The notes beneath the pieces were generated by a model. It was not told the origin of the DNA, made no database searches, and saw only the letters and a program-made list of their open reading frames with translations. Shown one piece after another: positions 60,955 through 64,000 of a stretch of 64,000 nucleotides of DNA (positions within the stretch are counted from its first letter, which is position 1; every line of letters begins with the position of its first letter). This stretch comes from UMGS1649 sp045651205 (GTDB taxonomy: Bacteria; Bacillota; Clostridia; TANB77; CAG-465), in the NCBI GenBank assembly GCA_045651205.1, contig JAZRSA010000050.1:87984-151983 (forward strand), in the 5' to 3' direction. The translations under genes were made by a program, and so were the position numbers.

Positions 60955-62985
60955 TTACTTAAGTTCAGTGGGAATGAACTGGTCAAGTTCGTCGGAAGTG
61001 ACAATTCTCTTTTCGATAAGATACTCTGCCATATTCTTCAGAATCTCCCAGTGTTCATCGATGAACTTCACGGTCTTTTCGTAGCATTCCTTGATAAGTT
61101 TTGCAACCTTTTCGTTGATTTCATTTGCGAGTTTTTCGCTCATGAGATCTTCGTCCATAAGGAACAGGTTTTGGAAGTTATCCTCATCCATACCATACTG
61201 GGTAACAACAATTTTTGCAAACTGCTGTGCAACCATAATATCGTTGGATGCGCCGCTATCCAAATTCCTGTTTACCTTAAGCTGGGCAACTCTACCTGCG
61301 AGGCGTGCCATGATATATGCTTCTACATATTCTCTGTCACACATAACGATGTTATCGTTATCCTCGAGGATGTTCACGCCAAGATAGTCCTCAGCAGGAA
61401 TGATAGAAATCGCGGTAACGTTGACATTTCCGTGAAGCTTGGTAAGACGATTTACGATATAGTGTCCTACTTCGTGATAAGCGGTAGATCTTACGTCAGC
61501 CTTGGAAATCTTACCGTACTTTTCGAAACACTCTTCGTATACCTTGTCTATTGACTCACGAGTTACCACTTCAAGGTTACCTACCTTTGCGATTGCCATT
61601 GCACGGTCCAAAAGGTCAAGCGTCTTGTCCGGGTTTGCGTTGTCCAGGTTGAAGCAGTTGGAGCAAAGAATAACGTAGTCTACGAGTTCACGAGGCATTG
61701 CTACCTTGTGGTATCTTTCCATAGACTTAATCTTTGCTTCAATCATGATTTTCACTTCATGATTCTTAGGTTCCTTGACAATGATAACCTCGAAGCGTCT
61801 CTTGAAAGCTCCATCACGCGAAAGAATCAAATCGTATTCCTTATTGGTAGTTGCACCAACAAATACAACATCATCTCTGGAAAGGATGGGCTTAAGCGAA
61901 CCGCTAAGGTCAACGTTGCTATCGGAAGTACCACCTGCTCCAAGCATCTGGTGCATCTCATCTACGAAGAGAATTACCTTAGGAGTGGTCTCCAGGAACT
62001 GCTTAAGAATTGCAACCTTGGTTTCAAACTCACCACGGTACTTGGTACCTGCAACCATTGCGTTTACATCGAGGGACAAAACCGTGTATCCAATAAATTC
62101 CTTCGGGCAGGTTTCGTTTACGATGTGCTGAGTAATAGCCTCAATGATTGCTGTTTTACCAACGCCAGGTTTACCAACCAAAACTGCATTTCTCTTGGTC
62201 TTCTTCGAGAAGATATTGAAAGCTTTGTAGATTTCCTTATCTCGACCGAGAATAGTAATTTCTTCACCCTTATTGTACTTTTCGTTAAGCACTTCAACGC
62301 AAGTAGCAAGGACTGCGGGAATTACCACCGGTCTTTCGATATGGTCGGCATCTTCGGTAATGTTTGCAATGATTCTAAGGCTGTTCATGAAAGTAGGCAT
62401 ATCCAGACCAAGACCGTTTACAAAACCGTTAACGAACTTAAATGCACTGGATTCTTCGTTTTGAAGCAAGGAGTAAATAATTACATCCAAAGAAAGATAG
62501 TCCATACCCATTGCCTTGCATCTCAGATAAGCTTCATCCAAAGCCTGTTCAAGTTTATCTGAATAAGCCGGGATAAGGATGTCCATCCCTTCGTCACCAT
62601 ATCCCATAAGGTCTGCCAAAAACTCCATTACGGTAGCTTCAATACGTTCCTCTTGGGTAGGTTTTTCACTCTCTGCTGCATCTTTTGCTGCTTGCATCTC
62701 TGCTTCATATTCTTCACGCTCTGCAAAGATTCTTTCTGCTATCTCTTTACCAAAAATATTGCCAAAAAGCTTTTTATCCTCCATAATAAGATCAAGATCC
62801 GGAATCATAATGCCATTGGCATCCATAATGATTTTGGAAATCGATGAATCCAAAATGTTCAAAGCTGCAAAGATTACATAGGCACTCCGAATTTTCTCAT
62901 CATCGAAACGCCATGCAATGTCTGTCGCAAGCTCGAACGCTTTTCTTGTGTTGCCATCAACTTTGGCTGTGCGCCATTCATACAT
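60955..62985 (-). CDS. Chimeric AAA+ protease: Clp-type N-domain and unfoldase fused to FtsH-type M41 peptidase
   Basis: 676 residues, no membrane segment. Seen: two Clp-N-like helical repeats (about 1-70 and 142-205), a ClpA/B D1-type AAA+ module with Walker A GKPGVGKT (271-278), pore loop GTKYRGEF (Tyr316), Walker B VILFVDE (337-343), sensor 1 GATTN, arginine fingers at 396-397 and sensor 2 Arg461. Then an M41 peptidase: HEVGH (504-508) and third zinc ligand Asp582 in SGASND. ClpP-binding loop, D2 and the FtsH anchor are absent. Probably a soluble self-compartmentalising ATP-dependent protease (inference). Codons strongly favour G/C third positions, unlike all neighbours. Confidence 0.88.
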   Translation of the reverse strand: MYEWRTAKVDGNTRKAFELATDIAWRFDDEKIRSAYVIFAALNILDSSISKIIMDANGIMIPDLDLIMEDKKLFGNIFGKEIAERIFAEREEYEAEMQAAKDAAESEKPTQEERIEATVMEFLADLMGYGDEGMDILIPAYSDKLEQALDEAYLRCKAMGMDYLSLDVIIYSLLQNEESSAFKFVNGFVNGLGLDMPTFMNSLRIIANITEDADHIERPVVIPAVLATCVEVLNEKYNKGEEITILGRDKEIYKAFNIFSKKTKRNAVLVGKPGVGKTAIIEAITQHIVNETCPKEFIGYTVLSLDVNAMVAGTKYRGEFETKVAILKQFLETTPKVILFVDEMHQMLGAGGTSDSNVDLSGSLKPILSRDDVVFVGATTNKEYDLILSRDGAFKRRFEVIIVKEPKNHEVKIMIEAKIKSMERYHKVAMPRELVDYVILCSNCFNLDNANPDKTLDLLDRAMAIAKVGNLEVVTRESIDKVYEECFEKYGKISKADVRSTAYHEVGHYIVNRLTKLHGNVNVTAISIIPAEDYLGVNILEDNDNIVMCDREYVEAYIMARLAGRVAQLKVNRNLDSGASNDIMVAQQFAKIVVTQYGMDEDNFQNLFLMDEDLMSEKLANEINEKVAKLIKECYEKTVKFIDEHWEILKNMAEYLIEKRIVTSDELDQFIPTELK

Positions 62986-63037
62986 ATTTGTTCATCTCCT
63001 TTATATTAATAATAGATTTTTAAATTTTTATGTAAAG

Positions 63038-63066
63038 ATTATATATTGCGATAGCGAAAAAGTCAA
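63038..63066 (-). promoter_or_regulatory. Promoter of the Clp-M41 gene
   Basis: TTGACT (63061-63066) and TATAAT (63038-63043) with a 17-base spacer on the minus strand, just after the preceding terminator's T run. Composition is native, unlike the gene it drives. Confidence 0.75.
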
Positions 63067-63070
63067 GAAA

Positions 63071-63094
63071 AAGGAAGAGATTTAACTCTTCCTT
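63071..63094 (-). terminator. Terminator after pseudopilin-like gene 2
   Basis: AAGGAAGAG with CTCTTCCTT forms a 9-bp stem followed by TTTCTTG on the minus strand; the T tract runs into the next promoter. Confidence 0.75.
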
Positions 63095-63100
63095 AATAAA

Positions 63101-63850
63101 TTATTCAGCCAATGTAAATGTTTGGCCATTAAATACAAATGATTTACCATCTTCTGAGAATGTAACCACTAATCCACCATTTGCTATGTCTGTTGTTTTG
63201 TCTGAATATGTAATTACACTGCCAGGTATAGTTGTTTGTTCTATATATACACCTTCATCATTTACATAGAATCCGCATTGTGCCCCCATAAAGCCTGTTC
63301 CTGTATATAATGTATTGTATATTAAGCTATCTACATCTATATATCTATTCCCCATAAAATCATTTGCGCCAACCCATCTTCCTTCAGCAAAATAATGATC
63401 TTGCACAACTCCTATTATATCCATTCCTTTATCTTCAGTAAATGTAACTCTTGTATATACAACATCTGTACCCGCATCATATCTTTCACAAACATACTCT
63501 TTATCAAAATAGAAATTATATTCGTTCTTTTGTAATGTATCTTCGTTCATGTTTACACCAGTATTATCTACTGTTATATCATAATCATTTACATTAACTC
63601 CTTGTTGTCTTAATGCTTCTTTTACTTCCATTTCAAGCATAAATTGATCTCTTATACCTGCAGTATAAGCTTCCGCCCAAGCTAACGCCGCAAGATGTTC
63701 CACTTGTTTTTTATCTGAAGCATCCACAGCATCGTTTGCTTTATCTATTATTCCATTGCTTGTTAAAGATATTACTACTGTTGCTGCTAATATTATCATA
63801 ACTATTATTGTTATGACTAAAACTATTAAAGATATTGCTTTCTTTTGCAT
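63101..63850 (-). CDS. Pseudopilin-like surface protein 2
   Basis: 249 residues: KKAISLIVLVITIIVMIILAATVVISLTSNGIIDKANDAVDASDKKQVEHLAALAWAEAYTAG, the same stalk and first helix as the protein at 57981, then an unrelated C-terminal domain rich in Asp, Tyr and aromatic residues. Glu5 of true pilins is absent. AAGGAGG before the ATG; own terminator. Possibly a cell-surface protein displayed by a conserved stalk, with a variable head. Confidence 0.65.
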   Translation of the reverse strand: MQKKAISLIVLVITIIVMIILAATVVISLTSNGIIDKANDAVDASDKKQVEHLAALAWAEAYTAGIRDQFMLEMEVKEALRQQGVNVNDYDITVDNTGVNMNEDTLQKNEYNFYFDKEYVCERYDAGTDVVYTRVTFTEDKGMDIIGVVQDHYFAEGRWVGANDFMGNRYIDVDSLIYNTLYTGTGFMGAQCGFYVNDEGVYIEQTTIPGSVITYSDKTTDIANGGLVVTFSEDGKSFVFNGQTFTLAE

Positions 63851-63879
63851 TTTTCATTTCCTCCTTTTTGCATGCAAAA

Positions 63880-63921
63880 AAGCAAAGCAGCACATACTTT
63901 TAGTGTATGTGTTACTTTGCT
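63880..63921 (-). terminator. Terminator of the gene entering from the right edge
   Basis: AGCAAAGTAACACATAC and GTATGTGCTGCTTTGCT form a long near-perfect stem (two mismatches) followed by TTTTTTGC on the minus strand. It overlaps or abuts the putative stop codon at 63921-63923. Confidence 0.75.
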
Positions 63922-64000
63922 TATTTATCTTTTATTTTAGGGTGTAAAAACGCTACTAATGTTTTTTCATTAGTAAATGTACTTGTGTGTGTGTGTGTGT
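63921..64000 (-). CDS. C-terminal end of a minus-strand gene (partial, tentative)
   Basis: One frame is open from the window edge to TAA at 63921-63923 and would encode a Thr-His run (from the TG repeat) then STFTNEKTLVAFLHPKIKDK. The strong terminator right after the stop favours a real gene end. Only ~26 codons are visible, no family can be named, and the frame may be chance. Confidence 0.3.
   Translation of the reverse strand, partial: THTHTSTFTNEKTLVAFLHPKIKDK
63984..64000. repeat. TG dinucleotide repeat at the window edge
   Basis: At least eight TG units in a row, truncated by the end of the window. On the minus strand it reads as alternating Thr-His codons in the tentative partial gene. 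Confidence 0.8.

Noticed and set aside
61708..62562. Long plus-strand open frame (284 codons) opposite the Clp-M41 gene
   Set aside because: It is antisense to a gene with intact motifs. The high G/C content of that gene removes chance stops and so explains the length.
62986..63000. A five-codon upstream ORF overlapping the Clp-M41 start
   Set aside because: The ATG sits directly at the ribosome site without spacing, so initiation there is unlikely. The shared AGGAGATGAACAAA with the Rpn leader is probably chance.
1..64000. Reassignment of TGA to an amino acid in this organism
   Set aside because: The TGA at 23225 is followed at once by a terminator whose stem would otherwise be coding, and the TGA at 40190 overlaps the next gene's start. 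All other long genes are intact without TGA.
1..64000. CRISPR array, insertion sequence or prophage
   Set aside because: No spaced direct repeats, no IS-type transposase with terminal repeats, and no structural phage genes were seen. The endolysin-like amidase and the Rpn gene are isolated.

Overview
The window is about 64 kb of very AT-rich chromosomal DNA from a Gram-positive, probably anaerobic and spore-forming member of the Clostridia (Firmicutes). Evidence: strong AGGAGG/AGGTGA ribosome binding sites; sigma-A promoters with exact 17-bp spacers; a ylxM-ffh-rpsP-khpA-rimM-trmD-rplS cluster; sporulation and germination genes (a SpoIIID-like regulator, sleB-ypeB, spoIVB, a second SleB-type hydrolase); an AdhE-type fermentation locus; and no respiratory genes. 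Nearly everything is on the minus strand. The plus strand carries only a tspO-like gene, murC, dapA, one small membrane protein and a dead antitoxin-like gene. By hand tally most genes end in TAA, about eleven in TAG and only two in TGA. I cannot assign a species.

Layout. 1-8.5 kb: tdk, a histidine phosphatase, ftsY, a zinc-ribbon protein, murF, ddl, pcrA and a GME-fold protein. 8.6-16.6 kb: envelope and spore genes (Amidase_2/Cpl-7 amidase, spoIIID-like, patatin, ypeB-sleB, HD hydrolase, tspO-like, GtrA, second SleB). 16.7-23.1 kb: the lower glycolysis operon gap-pgk-(unknown anchored protein)-tpiA-gpmI-eno. 23.2-26.7 kb: secreted or membrane unknowns, a thermonuclease and a YiiX-type amidase. 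26.7-31.3 kb: a fermentation operon of adhE, a small-molecule kinase and a fucO-like dehydrogenase. Here adhE carries an in-frame TGA exactly between its two enzymatic halves. 31.4-44.6 kb: a membrane-anchored XRE regulator, patatin, tRNA-Leu, a TPR protein divergent from murC, an ECF S component, dapA, a DUF421/DUF4363 pair and a beta-CASP nuclease. 44.6-53.1 kb: ftsK, rsmD, the ribosomal/SRP operon and a GT2 glycosyltransferase. 53.2-64 kb: spoIVB, a TIGR04086 membrane protein, a ferritin-like protein, an Rpn-type nuclease, two pseudopilin-like surface proteins, recG, and an unusual AAA+ protease.

Most striking: (1) the protein at 60955-62985 joins a Clp-type N-domain and a single ClpA/B-type AAA+ module to an FtsH-type M41 zinc protease domain, with no membrane anchor and with base composition unlike its neighbours; (2) the UGA-interrupted adhE, where 27 conserved linker codons survive between the stop and the next ATG; (3) an Rpn gene between two identical terminator palindromes, with a 15-bp tandem repeat in its leader; (4) three GTTG boxes at exact 21-bp spacing upstream of the XRE/membrane regulator; (5) very compact regulation, with promoters inside terminator hairpins and stop codons inside terminator loops.
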